The notes beneath the pieces were generated by a model that was given only the letters and a program-made list of their open reading frames with translations, was not told where the DNA came from and ran no database searches. Made by a program: the position numbers and the translations under genes. Positions 8,390-17,323 of a stretch of 64,000 nt of DNA are shown in pieces. Position 1 is the stretch's first letter, and each line of letters starts with the position of its first letter. Origin of the DNA: Candidatus Megaera polyxenophila (GTDB lineage: Bacteria > Pseudomonadota > Alphaproteobacteria > Rickettsiales > Rickettsiaceae); the NCBI GenBank assembly GCA_037101405.1, contig AP017964.1, positions 310,001 through 374,000 of the forward strand, read 5' to 3'.

Positions 8390-9312
8390 CTATCAGAACT
8401 AGCTGAGATAATGCAGGAATGTGACCTATTAAAAAAAGCTGCTGCGCACTTTGCACAAAAGTTCTAATAAGGTCCGCATAGATAAAAGAGCACCAAGGTG
8501 ATTTTTCAATTGACACTATGTGTAATTTTTGAAAATATCACTTAGTGATTATTATAAATGGTTAGCCAACCCTCGATGCAATAGGGGCAAATAAGATAAG
8601 AAATTAACCTGTAAATTAAGTCTATCTTTGAAGAAGACACAAGTAATTATGACATCAGACCAATAAAAATAGTCATATCGAGGCAAGGTATGTATGGTTA
8701 TCAGTAGAGGATCTCAAGGCTAATGAATAAAGCTGGCTTAATATGTAAAACTAAGTATAAATTTAAAGCAACTACTGATTCCTGCCAAATAAGCAATTTG
8801 CGCCTAACTTATTGGATAAGAAATTTAAGATATCCGTTGCTAATTGTTATTGGGTAAGGGACAATCACATATATTCCAATTGAAGAAGGCTGGCTGTACT
8901 TAGCAACCGTGATTGAACTATTTTCTAGAAAGGTTATAGAATGGTCAATGTATAGTAATATGAAAGCTGATTTAGTTAATAGCGATATAGCAACTTAAGC
9001 CTCTTCAAGGTCTTATTAGGCATACTGATGAGAGGCAGGCAATATTGTTTTGATAGCCATTCAAAGCTTACAAAACAACACAGAATTACACAAAGTATGA
9101 GCCGTAAAGGAAATTGTTGGGATAATGCTATTGCTGAAAGCTTTTTTCACACTATAAAAACAGAACTAATTTATCAATATAAATTTAGAACTCGGGAGGA
9201 AGCAAAAAATACTAGTATAAGGATTCATTCAACTGACAACCATTTACTACCAGTAAAATACGAGGAAATGCAAAAATGCGCTTAAACAAACTGTCCAGAA
9301 AACTGTTGACAT
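8390..9312 (+). pseudogene. decayed IS3-family element, type b
   Basis: This is a heavily mutated relative of the intact element at 15089-16323. Its orfA tail is still readable as CDLLKKAAAHFAQKF (about 8417-8468), followed by broken pieces of orfB. Among them are matches to the 'WVGDITYVP' region and, at 9028-9285, the end of the integrase core with SMSRKGNCWDNAIAESFF. Many stops and frameshifts break it. It ends with the element's right terminus (AAACTGTCCAGAAAACTGTTGACA) near 9311, where the next, better preserved copy begins at once. Confidence 0.75.
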
Positions 9313-10163
9313 AGCAACTGCGACTATGTGTAGATTTATGAAAGTATCACGTAGTGGTTATTATGAGTGGCTAACTAACCCTGGGTGCAATAGGGACAAA
9401 CAAAATAAGGAGTTAACCAGTATAATTAAGGTTATCTTTGAGGAGGGTAGAGGTAATTATGGAGCTAGGTCAATAAAAAAAGCACTATCAAGGCAAGGTA
9501 CAATTGTTAGTAGGAAGAGGATTACAAGCTTAATGAATGAAGCCGGTTTAGTATGTAAAACTAAGCATAAATTTAAAGCAACCACTGATTCTAATCATAA
9601 CAAGCAGGTTGCTCCTAATTTATTGGATAGGAAGTTTAAGGTATCAGCTGCTAATTATTGTTGGGTTGGGGATATCACCTATGTTCCAACCGAAGAAGGT
9701 TGGTTATACTTAGCAACTGTTATTGATCTATTTTCTAGGAAAGTTATAGGGTGGTCAATGAATAGTAATATGAGAGCTGATTTAGTAAATAATGCTCTGC
9801 TAATGGCAATATGGCAACGTAAACCGCCTAAGGGACTTATTTGGCACACTGATAGAGGTAGCCAATATTGTTCCGATAACCATTCAAAGCTTGCAAAACA
9901 ACATGGTATTATACAAAGTATGAGTCGTAAAGGAAATTGCTGGGATAATGCTGTTGCTGAGAGCTTTTTTGGGACAATAAAAACAGAACTAATTTATCAA
10001 CATAAATTTAGAACTAGGGAGGAAGCAAAGGATGCTATATTTGAGTATATAGAAGTATTTTATAACTGCATTAGGATGCATTCAACTAATGACTATCTAT
10101 CACCAGTGAAATACGAAGAAATGCAAAAATGTGCCTAAACAAACTGTCCAGAAAAGTGTTGAC
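9313..10163 (+). mobile_element. 5'-truncated IS3-family element, type b
   Basis: Second, tandem copy of the type-b element. It lacks the left end and orfA: the sequence starts inside the stretch just before orfB (GCGACTATGTG) directly after the right end of the decayed copy. The right terminus AAACTGTCCAGAAAAGTGTTGACA is present at its end. It cannot move on its own without orfA and the left end. Confidence 0.75.
9326..10138 (+). CDS. IS3-family OrfB, type b, in truncated copy
   Basis: Full orfB frame of 270 residues (MCRFMKVSRSGYYEWL...). The DDE core motifs are in VGDITYVPTEEG, HTDRGSQYCS and DNAVAESFFGT. It is nearly identical to the protein at 15485-16297, with scattered substitutions. 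Because the orfA part and the frameshift site are missing, the normal OrfAB transposase cannot be made from this copy; the ORF is a passenger. Confidence 0.8.
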   Translation: MCRFMKVSRSGYYEWLTNPGCNRDKQNKELTSIIKVIFEEGRGNYGARSIKKALSRQGTIVSRKRITSLMNEAGLVCKTKHKFKATTDSNHNKQVAPNLLDRKFKVSAANYCWVGDITYVPTEEGWLYLATVIDLFSRKVIGWSMNSNMRADLVNNALLMAIWQRKPPKGLIWHTDRGSQYCSDNHSKLAKQHGIIQSMSRKGNCWDNAVAESFFGTIKTELIYQHKFRTREEAKDAIFEYIEVFYNCIRMHSTNDYLSPVKYEEMQKCA

Positions 10164-10275
10164 AGGTCAATCATAAGTGAGCACTTTATAGCGATATTTT
10201 GTTATCCATACTATATGATAACAATGATAAAAAACTGTATGTGATTTTTTGCTATAGTAAGTCATAGACTTATTA

Positions 10276-11702
10276 GAGTTATGATGGAAAGTTGTGTATG
10301 GAGGTGAGATAGAAGATTAGGTGGCGTATTCGCAAATTAATATTATTATTGTAATTTGCAAATCCTATTAACAATAAAATAAGGAATACACCATGAGAAA
10401 GAGTAATATAATTGATTATAAAAATCCAACACAAAATTTAGTAACAGATGTATTAAGTGAGTTTTTAAGGGAGTCAGCTCAAAAAATGTTGCAACTAGCT
10501 ATAGAGGAAGAGGTACAAAATTTTATATCATCCTACCAAGATAAGTTACTTACTAATGGGAGTAAACAAGTCGTCCGCAATGGCTACTTACCTGAGCGCA
10601 ACATACAAACCGGTATAGGAGAGGTAGCAGTAAAAGTACCACGGGTAAGAGATAGAGGTAAAGAGGATATAAAATTCTCTTCTAATCTGATTCCGCAATA
10701 CATGAGGCGTACGGTTACTATAGATGTTCTATTACCGCTACTTTATTTAAAGGGAATATCTACTACAGATTTTGCTGATAGCTTTGAACCTATATTGGGT
10801 AGCAAGCCAAAGAACTTATCACCTAATGTAATATCCAGGCTAAAATCTGAGTGGTATGATCAATATTTGTTATGGCAAAGACGAGATTTAACAAAGAAGA
10901 AATATGTCTACTTCTGGGTTGATGGTATTTATTTACAGGCAAGAATGGAATCGGAGAAGAACTGTATTTTGGTAATAATTGGTGTTGATGAATACGGAAA
11001 AAAGGAATTGGTCGCTATAGATGATGGTTTTAGAGAAAGCAAGGAAAGCTGGCAAGGATTATTACTCGACATAAAAAGCAGAGGTCTGATACACTCTCCT
11101 GCCTTAGCTGTTGGAGATGGAGCACTTGGTTTTTGGGGAGCTCTGACAGAAGAATATCCTACTACGGTACATCAGCGCTGTTGGGTACATAAGACTTCTA
11201 ATATTTTGAATAAGTTACCAAAATCTCAGCAAGCTAAAGCCAAGCAAATGATACATAATATTTATATGGCTAGTTCTAGAGAAGAAGCTGAATCCAGTTG
11301 GAAAAAATTTATCTTGGCTTATTCTGCTAAATATCCTAAGGCTACAGAATGCTTATTGAAAAATGAAAAAGAGTTATTAGCTTTTTACGATTTTCCAGGG
11401 GAGCACTGGATACATTTGCGGACAACTAATCCTATTGAATCTACCTTTGCTACGGTTAAGCATAGAACTAGAAAATCTAGGAATTGTTTTTCGAGAAATA
11501 CTATTATTGCTGCTACCTATAAATTATTCCTTGAAGCAGAAAAAAGGTGGAAACCTTTACGAGGTAAAAACCGCATTGCCCAAGTTATTAATATGGAAAA
11601 ATTTATAGATGGAATTCATGTAAGTGAAATTAGTAACGATAACTTAAATGAGAAAAAATATGTTGCCTAATTTTTTTCATACACAACATTTGACAATAAC
11701 TC
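10276..11702 (+). mobile_element. IS256-family element, copy A (1427 bp)
   Basis: Ends are defined by comparison with three other copies. The left end starts GAGTTATGATGG and the right end finishes TTTGACAATAACTC. The 25-base terminal inverted repeats match at 20 positions (both share GAGTTAT and GTTGTGTATG). Flanks are CTTATTA on both sides, a 7-base match, one short of the 8-9 bases seen for the other copies. It sits beside remnants of a different Mutator-type transposase. In the leader an inverted repeat (GCAAATTA at 10332-10339 with TAATTTGC at 10352-10359) could form a hairpin ahead of the start codon. Confidence 0.92.
10393..11670 (+). CDS. IS256-family (Mutator-type) transposase, copy A
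   Basis: Transposase of 425 residues, the usual size for the family. The family's DDE residues fit YFWVDGIYLQAR (D near 177), AVGDGALGFWGAL (D near 242) and TTNPIESTFATVK (E near 349); the CWVHKTSNILNKLPKS segment is also typical. The ATG follows AAGGAATACACC, with a good purine-rich ribosome-binding site. The protein is identical in all four copies in this window, so these copies spread recently and the gene is probably functional. Confidence 0.95.
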   Translation: MRKSNIIDYKNPTQNLVTDVLSEFLRESAQKMLQLAIEEEVQNFISSYQDKLLTNGSKQVVRNGYLPERNIQTGIGEVAVKVPRVRDRGKEDIKFSSNLIPQYMRRTVTIDVLLPLLYLKGISTTDFADSFEPILGSKPKNLSPNVISRLKSEWYDQYLLWQRRDLTKKKYVYFWVDGIYLQARMESEKNCILVIIGVDEYGKKELVAIDDGFRESKESWQGLLLDIKSRGLIHSPALAVGDGALGFWGALTEEYPTTVHQRCWVHKTSNILNKLPKSQQAKAKQMIHNIYMASSREEAESSWKKFILAYSAKYPKATECLLKNEKELLAFYDFPGEHWIHLRTTNPIESTFATVKHRTRKSRNCFSRNTIIAATYKLFLEAEKRWKPLRGKNRIAQVINMEKFIDGIHVSEISNDNLNEKKYVA

Positions 11703-11808
11703 CTTATTATGCTATCGCATCATGGCGCATTAGACAGGCTAAAACTTTTCCATCTGGAAGACGGAGTGAGTCTTTTGAATTCATTGTGTAAATTCAGCCA
11801 TAAGTACC

Positions 11809-11905
11809 TTAAATTCTATCCTCAAATTTTATCAAAAAATGAGCCATGGCTTCATTCCAATTTTGGATGGGCATACTCCATTTTCATACAATAGAAAAGC
11901 CAAGA
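11809..11905 (-). pseudogene. C-terminal remnant of a second Mutator-type transposase
   Basis: The minus-strand frame reads KWSMPIQNWNEAMAHFLIKF then EDRI and a TAA at 11809-11811. This resembles the last residues of IS256/Mutator transposases, but it is not the tail of the four intact copies here. Together with the N-terminal piece at 16869-17246 (same strand) it may be the other end of one gene that was torn apart by the insertions in between; the catalytic centre is missing. Confidence 0.5.
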
Positions 11906-12023
11906 CAAGTATAAAATGATCAAATATACTTTTGGTAGGATGGGTAATATAATGGTACCCAAAAACTGGACTGCTAAAAATGCAAAATGAGATATAATTT
12001 CACAACAAGGGAATGGAAATTAT

Positions 12024-12323
12024 ATGTCTAAAAAAGCGAAGCAATATAGTGCGACGGAAAAAACAAAAATTGTTATAGAAGCAATAAAAGCTGAAATGAC
12101 AATAGCACAAATAAGCAGTAAGTACGGGGTTCATGCAACTCAAATACAAGCATGGAAAAAAAGAGGTATAGAAAATTTAGTTAGTGGTTTTCAAGTTAAG
12201 CCGGCAACAAAAGATCCAGACAATCAAGATTTGATAAAACAATTATATGAACAAATAGGACAGTTAAGCGTTGAGCGTGACTGGCTGAAAAAAAAATCTA
12301 CATTGTTTGGACTTGGAAACTAG
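12024..12323 (+). CDS. IS3-family transposase OrfA, copy 2
   Basis: Identical in protein sequence to the OrfA at 6726-7025: helix-turn-helix plus coiled coil. It overlaps orfB by 17 bases with the nine-A run between the two frames. Confidence 0.85.
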   Translation: MSKKAKQYSATEKTKIVIEAIKAEMTIAQISSKYGVHATQIQAWKKRGIENLVSGFQVKPATKDPDNQDLIKQLYEQIGQLSVERDWLKKKSTLFGLGN

Positions 12324-13149
12324 GAAAAGTATGATTGATAATAATTGTAGAAATCTAAGCATTGCTAGGCAATGCGATCTACTTTTAATTAATAAATCTA
12401 CTTATTATTACAAGGCAAAAGGAATAACTACAAGAGACTTAGAAATAATGAAAGTAATTGATGAAATCTACACAGAGCATCCGTATTTCGGGGCCAGAAG
12501 AATGTCCAGGCATCTTGTACCGTTTGGAATTGTTATCGGTCGCAAAGCGGTAAGTCGTTATTACGGAATAATGGCAATAGAAGCCATTTATCCTAAAATG
12601 AATTTAAGCAAGCGCAACCAAGCTCATAAGGTATATCCTTATCTTTTAAAAGGCGTTGAAATTACTAAGACAAATCAGGTATGGAGCACCGATATAACTT
12701 ATATTAGAATGGCACAAGGATTTGTATATCTAGTAGCCATTATTGATTGGTTTAGCCGTTATATTCTGAGCTGGAAGGTTTCAATTAGCTTAGAAAGTGA
12801 TTTTTGCATCGACGCACTAGAAGAAGCCCTAGAAAAGCACGGTCAACCTGAGGTTTTTAATACCGATCAAGGTTCTCAATTTACGTCAAAAAATTTCATC
12901 CACGAACTTGTTAAACGTGAAATCAAGATTAGCATGGACGGTAAAGGTAGGGCTTTAGATAATGTATTTATTGAAAGATTTTGGCGTTCATTAAAACAAG
13001 AAAAAATATATTTGATAATTTTAAATACTGTCAAGGAGGTAAAAAATGCTATAACAGATTACATAACTTTTTATAATAGTAAAAGGATGCACCAATCCTT
13101 GGAATATTTAACTCCAGAACAGGTGTATTTAACAAAAATTATTGGCTAA
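12307..13149 (+). CDS. IS3-family transposase OrfB, copy 2
   Basis: Identical in protein sequence to the OrfB at 7009-7851, with an intact DDE integrase core. Identity between the copies means the +1 arrangement of the two frames is kept and is not a local read error. Confidence 0.87.
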   Translation: MDLETRKSMIDNNCRNLSIARQCDLLLINKSTYYYKAKGITTRDLEIMKVIDEIYTEHPYFGARRMSRHLVPFGIVIGRKAVSRYYGIMAIEAIYPKMNLSKRNQAHKVYPYLLKGVEITKTNQVWSTDITYIRMAQGFVYLVAIIDWFSRYILSWKVSISLESDFCIDALEEALEKHGQPEVFNTDQGSQFTSKNFIHELVKREIKISMDGKGRALDNVFIERFWRSLKQEKIYLIILNTVKEVKNAITDYITFYNSKRMHQSLEYLTPEQVYLTKIIG

Positions 13150-13361
13150 AATTATAACGCAAATTATATCTCATAATTTCTGATTTTTAGTCTAGACAAA
13201 TTGGGCCACCTTATAAATTGGGTCCATTTTTGGCTTTCGAAGCCGTACGCGAGCATAAACCCATCCTTTAGGAAAATGACTACGAACGGATGTCGAAAGG
13301 ATTAACCTTGTGTATGAGTATGTAGCATCTCCATTTATATTTATAACAAATGAGGTTTTTT

Positions 13362-13519
13362 ATGACAAGTTATGTTGGAGTTGATGTTGGAAAGAAAACT
13401 TTATATCTTTATTTACCTGTTGTTGAACAATCTTTTGAATTTAGTAACAACCAACAAGGTTTTCATAAATTGCTAAAGGGTATAAATAAGCATTACACAT
13501 CTTTATTAGATACTATTAT
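13362..13519 (+). pseudogene. IS110-type transposase, piece 1 of 3 (N-terminus)
   Basis: MTSYVGVDVGKKTLYLYLPV is the start of the DEDD (RuvC-like) domain of IS110/IS116-type transposases; the first catalytic Asp is in VGVDVGK. I chose ATG 13362 over 13350 because GAGG lies 8 bases upstream. The frame is cut after LLDTI by IS256 copy B. The 8 bases ACTATTAT at 13512-13519 are repeated at 14947-14954. Removing the element and one repeat gives SLLDTIIVFEPTGGYER in one frame. Confidence 0.9.
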
Positions 13520-14946
13520 GAGTTATGATGGAAAGTTGTGTATGGAGGTGAGATAGAAGATTAGGTGGCGTATTCGCAAATTAATATTATTATTGTAATT
13601 TGCAAATCCTATTAACAATAAAATAAGGAATACACCATGAGAAAGAGTAATATAATTGATTATAAAAATCCAACACAAAATTTAGTAACAGATGTATTAA
13701 GTGAGTTTTTAAGGGAGTCAGCTCAAAAAATGTTGCAACTAGCTATAGAGGAAGAGGTACAAAATTTTATATCATCCTACCAAGATAAGTTACTTACTAA
13801 TGGGAGTAAACAAGTCGTCCGCAATGGCTACTTACCTGAGCGCAACATACAAACCGGTATAGGAGAGGTAGCAGTAAAAGTACCACGGGTAAGAGATAGA
13901 GGTAAAGAGGATATAAAATTCTCTTCTAATCTGATTCCGCAATACATGAGGCGTACGGTTACTATAGATGTTCTATTACCGCTACTTTATTTAAAGGGAA
14001 TATCTACTACAGATTTTGCTGATAGCTTTGAACCTATATTGGGTAGCAAGCCAAAGAACTTATCACCTAATGTAATATCCAGGCTAAAATCTGAGTGGTA
14101 TGATCAATATTTGTTATGGCAAAGACGAGATTTAACAAAGAAGAAATATGTCTACTTCTGGGTTGATGGTATTTATTTACAGGCAAGAATGGAATCGGAG
14201 AAGAACTGTATTTTGGTAATAATTGGTGTTGATGAATACGGAAAAAAGGAATTGGTCGCTATAGATGATGGTTTTAGAGAAAGCAAGGAAAGCTGGCAAG
14301 GATTATTACTCGACATAAAAAGCAGAGGTCTGATACACTCTCCTGCCTTAGCTGTTGGAGATGGAGCACTTGGTTTTTGGGGAGCTCTGACAGAAGAATA
14401 TCCTACTACGGTACATCAGCGCTGTTGGGTACATAAGACTTCTAATATTTTGAATAAGTTACCAAAATCTCAGCAAGCTAAAGCCAAGCAAATGATACAT
14501 AATATTTATATGGCTAGTTCTAGAGAAGAAGCTGAATCCAGTTGGAAAAAATTTATCTTGGCTTATTCTGCTAAATATCCTAAGGCTACAGAATGCTTAT
14601 TGAAAAATGAAAAAGAGTTATTAGCTTTTTACGATTTTCCAGGGGAGCACTGGATACATTTGCGGACAACTAATCCTATTGAATCTACCTTTGCTACGGT
14701 TAAGCATAGAACTAGAAAATCTAGGAATTGTTTTTCGAGAAATACTATTATTGCTGCTACCTATAAATTATTCCTTGAAGCAGAAAAAAGGTGGAAACCT
14801 TTACGAGGTAAAAACCGCATTGCCCAAGTTATTAATATGGAAAAATTTATAGATGGAATTCATGTAAGTGAAATTAGTAACGATAACTTAAATGAGAAAA
14901 AATATGTTGCCTAATTTTTTTCATACACAACATTTGACAATAACTC
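13520..14946 (+). mobile_element. IS256-family element, copy B, inside an IS110-type gene
   Basis: 1427-bp copy with the same ends as copy A and a perfect 8-base target duplication ACTATTAT (13512-13519 and 14947-14954). It interrupts the IS110-type transposase gene cleanly. Confidence 0.96.
13637..14914 (+). CDS. IS256-family transposase, copy B
   Basis: Same 425-residue protein as copy A (10393-11670), with the DDE triad intact. Confidence 0.95.
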   Translation: MRKSNIIDYKNPTQNLVTDVLSEFLRESAQKMLQLAIEEEVQNFISSYQDKLLTNGSKQVVRNGYLPERNIQTGIGEVAVKVPRVRDRGKEDIKFSSNLIPQYMRRTVTIDVLLPLLYLKGISTTDFADSFEPILGSKPKNLSPNVISRLKSEWYDQYLLWQRRDLTKKKYVYFWVDGIYLQARMESEKNCILVIIGVDEYGKKELVAIDDGFRESKESWQGLLLDIKSRGLIHSPALAVGDGALGFWGALTEEYPTTVHQRCWVHKTSNILNKLPKSQQAKAKQMIHNIYMASSREEAESSWKKFILAYSAKYPKATECLLKNEKELLAFYDFPGEHWIHLRTTNPIESTFATVKHRTRKSRNCFSRNTIIAATYKLFLEAEKRWKPLRGKNRIAQVINMEKFIDGIHVSEISNDNLNEKKYVA

Positions 14947-15088
14947 ACTATTATTGTATTTGAGCCTACAGGGGGATATGAGCGAAATTTAAAAGAATTT
15001 CTTAAATTCAATAAAGTCAGTTTTGCTACTGTTCATCCCAATAAAGTACGTTCTGCAAAAGCTAAGGGATGGCTTGCCAAAACTGATA
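14947..15088 (+). pseudogene. IS110-type transposase, piece 2 of 3
   Basis: Continues piece 1 in frame: TIIVFEPTGGYERNLKEF, then ATVHPNKVRSAKAKGWLAKTD. The 'FEPTGGYE' motif carries the catalytic Glu of the DEDD centre, and 'AKTD' the next Asp region. It is interrupted at about 15089 by the type-b IS3-family element. About 50-70 residues of the usual protein between this piece and piece 3 are not found, so that insertion came with a deletion. Confidence 0.85.
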
Positions 15089-15146
15089 TGGTTATACTTT
15101 TCCGGACAGTTAATATAAGACAATATTAACAGAAAGGAAGTACAGA

Positions 15147-15437
15147 ATGACGAAACCGAAACCAAAGATTTATCCGGCTGAATTTAAGGAATCAGCAGTG
15201 AAGCTAGCAATTGAATCCAATAAGCCCATGGCTCAAACAGCTAAAGAATTAGGGATTACAAGAACTACTCTGTATACTTGGGTAGATAAATATTCTACCC
15301 CCAAGAAATCAATGATGCGAACAGATGAACATCTATATGATGAATTAAAGAGGCTAAAGAAGGATCTAGCTAGGGTAACCCAAGAGCGTGACCTATTAAA
15401 AAAGGCTGCCGCGTACTTTGCGAAAGAGTCCCAATAA
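15147..15437 (+). CDS. IS3-family OrfA, type b
   Basis: Protein of 96 residues. The helix-turn-helix segment is MAQTAKELGITRTTLYTWVD, and the coil ends with ERDLLKKAAAYFAKESQ, a common ending of IS3-family OrfA proteins. The ribosome-binding site AAAGGAAG lies before the ATG. It continues into OrfB by a -1 shift at 15398-15404. Confidence 0.9.
   Translation: MTKPKPKIYPAEFKESAVKLAIESNKPMAQTAKELGITRTTLYTWVDKYSTPKKSMMRTDEHLYDELKRLKKDLARVTQERDLLKKAAAYFAKESQ
15398..15404 (+). promoter_or_regulatory. A6G -1 frameshift site of the IS3-family element
   Basis: A AAA AAG in the orfA frame is the classical slippery heptamer of IS3-family elements. After a -1 shift the frame reads KGCRVLCERVPIRYAWIKEH and runs into OrfB without a stop, so an OrfAB fusion can be made. 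Confidence 0.75.
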
Positions 15438-15484
15438 GGTACGCATGGATAAAAGAGCATCAAGGTGATTTTTCAATTGCGACT

Positions 15485-16297
15485 ATGTGTAAATTTATGA
15501 AAGTATCACGTAGTGGTTATTATGAGTGGTTAACTAACCCTAGGTGCAATAGGGACAAACAAGATAAGGAGTTAACAAGTATAATTAAGGTTATCTTTGA
15601 GGAAGGTAGAGGTAATTATGGTGCTAGGTCAATAAAAAAAGCACTATCGAGGCAAGGTACAATTGTTAGCAGGAAGAGGGTTACAAGGTTAATGAATGAA
15701 GCTGGTTTAGTATGCAAAACTAAGCATAAATTTAAAGCAACCACTGATTCTAACCATAACAAGCAGGTTGCTGCTAATTTATTGGATAGGAAGTTTCAGG
15801 TTTCAGCTGCTAATTGTTGTTGGGTTGGGGATATCACGTATGTTCCAACCGAAGAAGGTTGGTTATACTTAGCGACTGTTATTGATCTATTTTCCAGGAA
15901 AGTTATAGGGTGGTCAATGAATAGCAATATGAGAGCTGATTTAGTAAATAATGCTTTGCTAATGGCAATATGGCAACGTAAACCGCCTAAGGGACTTATT
16001 TGGCACACTGATAGAGGCAGCCAATATTGTTCTGATAGCCATTCAAAGCTTGCAAAACAACATGGTATTACACAGAGTATGAGCCGTAAAGGAAACTGCT
16101 GGGATAATGCTGTTGCTGAGAGCTTTTTTGGTACAATAAAAGCAGAACTAATTTATCAACATAAATTGAGAACCAGGGAGGAAGCAAAAGATGCTATATT
16201 TGAATATATAGAAGTATTTTATAACCGCATAAGGATGCATTCAACTAACGACTATCTATCACCAGTGAAATACGAAGAAATGCAAAAATGTGCCTAA
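15485..16297 (+). CDS. IS3-family OrfB, type b (DDE integrase core)
   Basis: Protein of 270 residues from the internal ATG. The frame is open upstream to the slip site, so the natural product is the OrfAB fusion. The DDE residues lie in VGDITYVPTEEG, HTDRGSQYCS and DNAVAESFFGT, and the C-terminal RMHSTNDYLSPVKYEE is typical. This is the only complete type-b copy in the window and may have been the source of the others. Confidence 0.9.
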   Translation: MCKFMKVSRSGYYEWLTNPRCNRDKQDKELTSIIKVIFEEGRGNYGARSIKKALSRQGTIVSRKRVTRLMNEAGLVCKTKHKFKATTDSNHNKQVAANLLDRKFQVSAANCCWVGDITYVPTEEGWLYLATVIDLFSRKVIGWSMNSNMRADLVNNALLMAIWQRKPPKGLIWHTDRGSQYCSDSHSKLAKQHGITQSMSRKGNCWDNAVAESFFGTIKAELIYQHKLRTREEAKDAIFEYIEVFYNRIRMHSTNDYLSPVKYEEMQKCA

Positions 16298-16323
16298 ACA
16301 AACTGTCCGGAAAAGTGTTGACA

Positions 16324-16850
16324 GGTCAACTAATCGATTAGAAACTAGATTTAATCAGTTTATTACCGAGTCTATTAATGACCATATAGCACACCTTGAC
16401 AAGCAATTAAAACAAATTCAAATTGCTATTGAAGAAGTTTGTAAGTCTGATATTGAAATACAAAATAAAGTGAGTAGATTAACCTCTATTCCTGGTGTTG
16501 GAATTACTGTAGCCACTAATACTATATGTGGGGCTCCAGAACTTGGTAATATTGAATTTAAAGAATTAACTGCTTTAGTTGCTCTTGCTCCTTATGCTAG
16601 AGAAAGTGGCAATTACAAAGGACGACGATCTATTTTTGCAGGCAGAGGGAATTTGCGTAAAGTTTTATATATGTCTGCTGTGGCGTCTTTGAGATGCAAC
16701 CAGAAACTTAAAACTTTTTATGATCGCTTAATCGCTAATCATAAACCACCTAAAGTAGCTTTAGTTGCTGTAATGCGTAAACTACTTGGTTTTATGCATG
16801 CTATTATTAAAAACAACTCTTTTTGGAACCAAAATTATGCTAATAACTAA
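16324..16850 (+). pseudogene. IS110-type transposase, piece 3 of 3 (C-terminus)
   Basis: The frame resumes as NRLETRFNQFITESINDHIA and contains the helix-hairpin-like transposase_20 domain (LTSIPGVGITVATNTI, ALVALAPYARESGNYKGRR, then GNLRKVLYMSAVAS), ending at 16850. The catalytic Ser of this domain family would be in the SGxxxGRR region. The ATG at 16290 belongs to the neighbouring IS end, so the ORF as read from there is an artefact of the junction. Confidence 0.88.
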
Positions 16851-16868
16851 TTTTTTTATTGACTTCTA

Positions 16869-17246
16869 TTACGGATGCTCATACCTTGTAGCATACAAGG
16901 ATATTATTTTTTCATCTAAACCGTCTATTCGGCTTTGCTTCTTTTTGACAATTACAGGTTCAAATTGTCCCTTCCTATTTCTCGGAACATTAAGTTCTAT
17001 CTGACCGCTATTGGTTATTAAATTCTTTTGATAACTACCATTTCGTACATTTTCTACCTCATATCTACTATAGCGTTCGTAACCTAAATGGCTTTGCATT
17101 TCTGCTTCTAAAGCACGTTCTAAAATACGTTTACTTAGTTGTTTGATTAAACCTTCTTTCCCAAGTACATTTGATAAATCTGCATCACTTTCTATTAGCA
17201 TATCTATTGCTGCATTTAGTTTGTCAGTTTGTATATTTTTAGGCAT
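16869..17246 (-). pseudogene. N-terminal part of a second Mutator-type transposase
   Basis: 125 residues from ATG 17246, with ribosome-binding site AGGAGAG. It has the N-terminal segment of IS256-type transposases: ILERALEAEMQSHLGYERYS, NVRNGSYQKNL and ELNVPRNRKGQFEPVIVKK. It ends EKIISLYATRYEHP; a one-base change would give the expected 'LYAxGMSIR', so it is frameshifted and then cut off at the IS110-type element. It is not the same transposase as the four intact IS256 copies. The tail of the same kind of gene is at 11809-11905. Confidence 0.8.
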
Positions 17247-17323
17247 TTATCTCTCCTTAAATTATAATTTTTTTTATTATAACTTATGAGAATTTATACA
17301 ATCAATTGGACAGAGCCAAAGGT

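Larger units (their letters stand above)
11948..13215 (+). mobile_element. IS3-family element, type a, copy 2
   Basis: Second copy of the element at 6650-7917. It has the same ends and again TATA on both sides. It lies between the Mutator-type remnant and the left part of the IS110-type element. Confidence 0.87.
15089..16323 (+). mobile_element. IS3-family element, type b, complete copy
   Basis: The left end ACTTTTCCGGACAGTT is the inverse of the right end AACTGTCCGGAAAAGT, giving clear terminal inverted repeats; the limits are set by TGG at the left and TTGACA at the right. It contains orfA, an A6G slip site and orfB, all open. It lies within the IS110-type gene. No target duplication is seen, which agrees with loss of neighbouring DNA. 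Confidence 0.87.
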
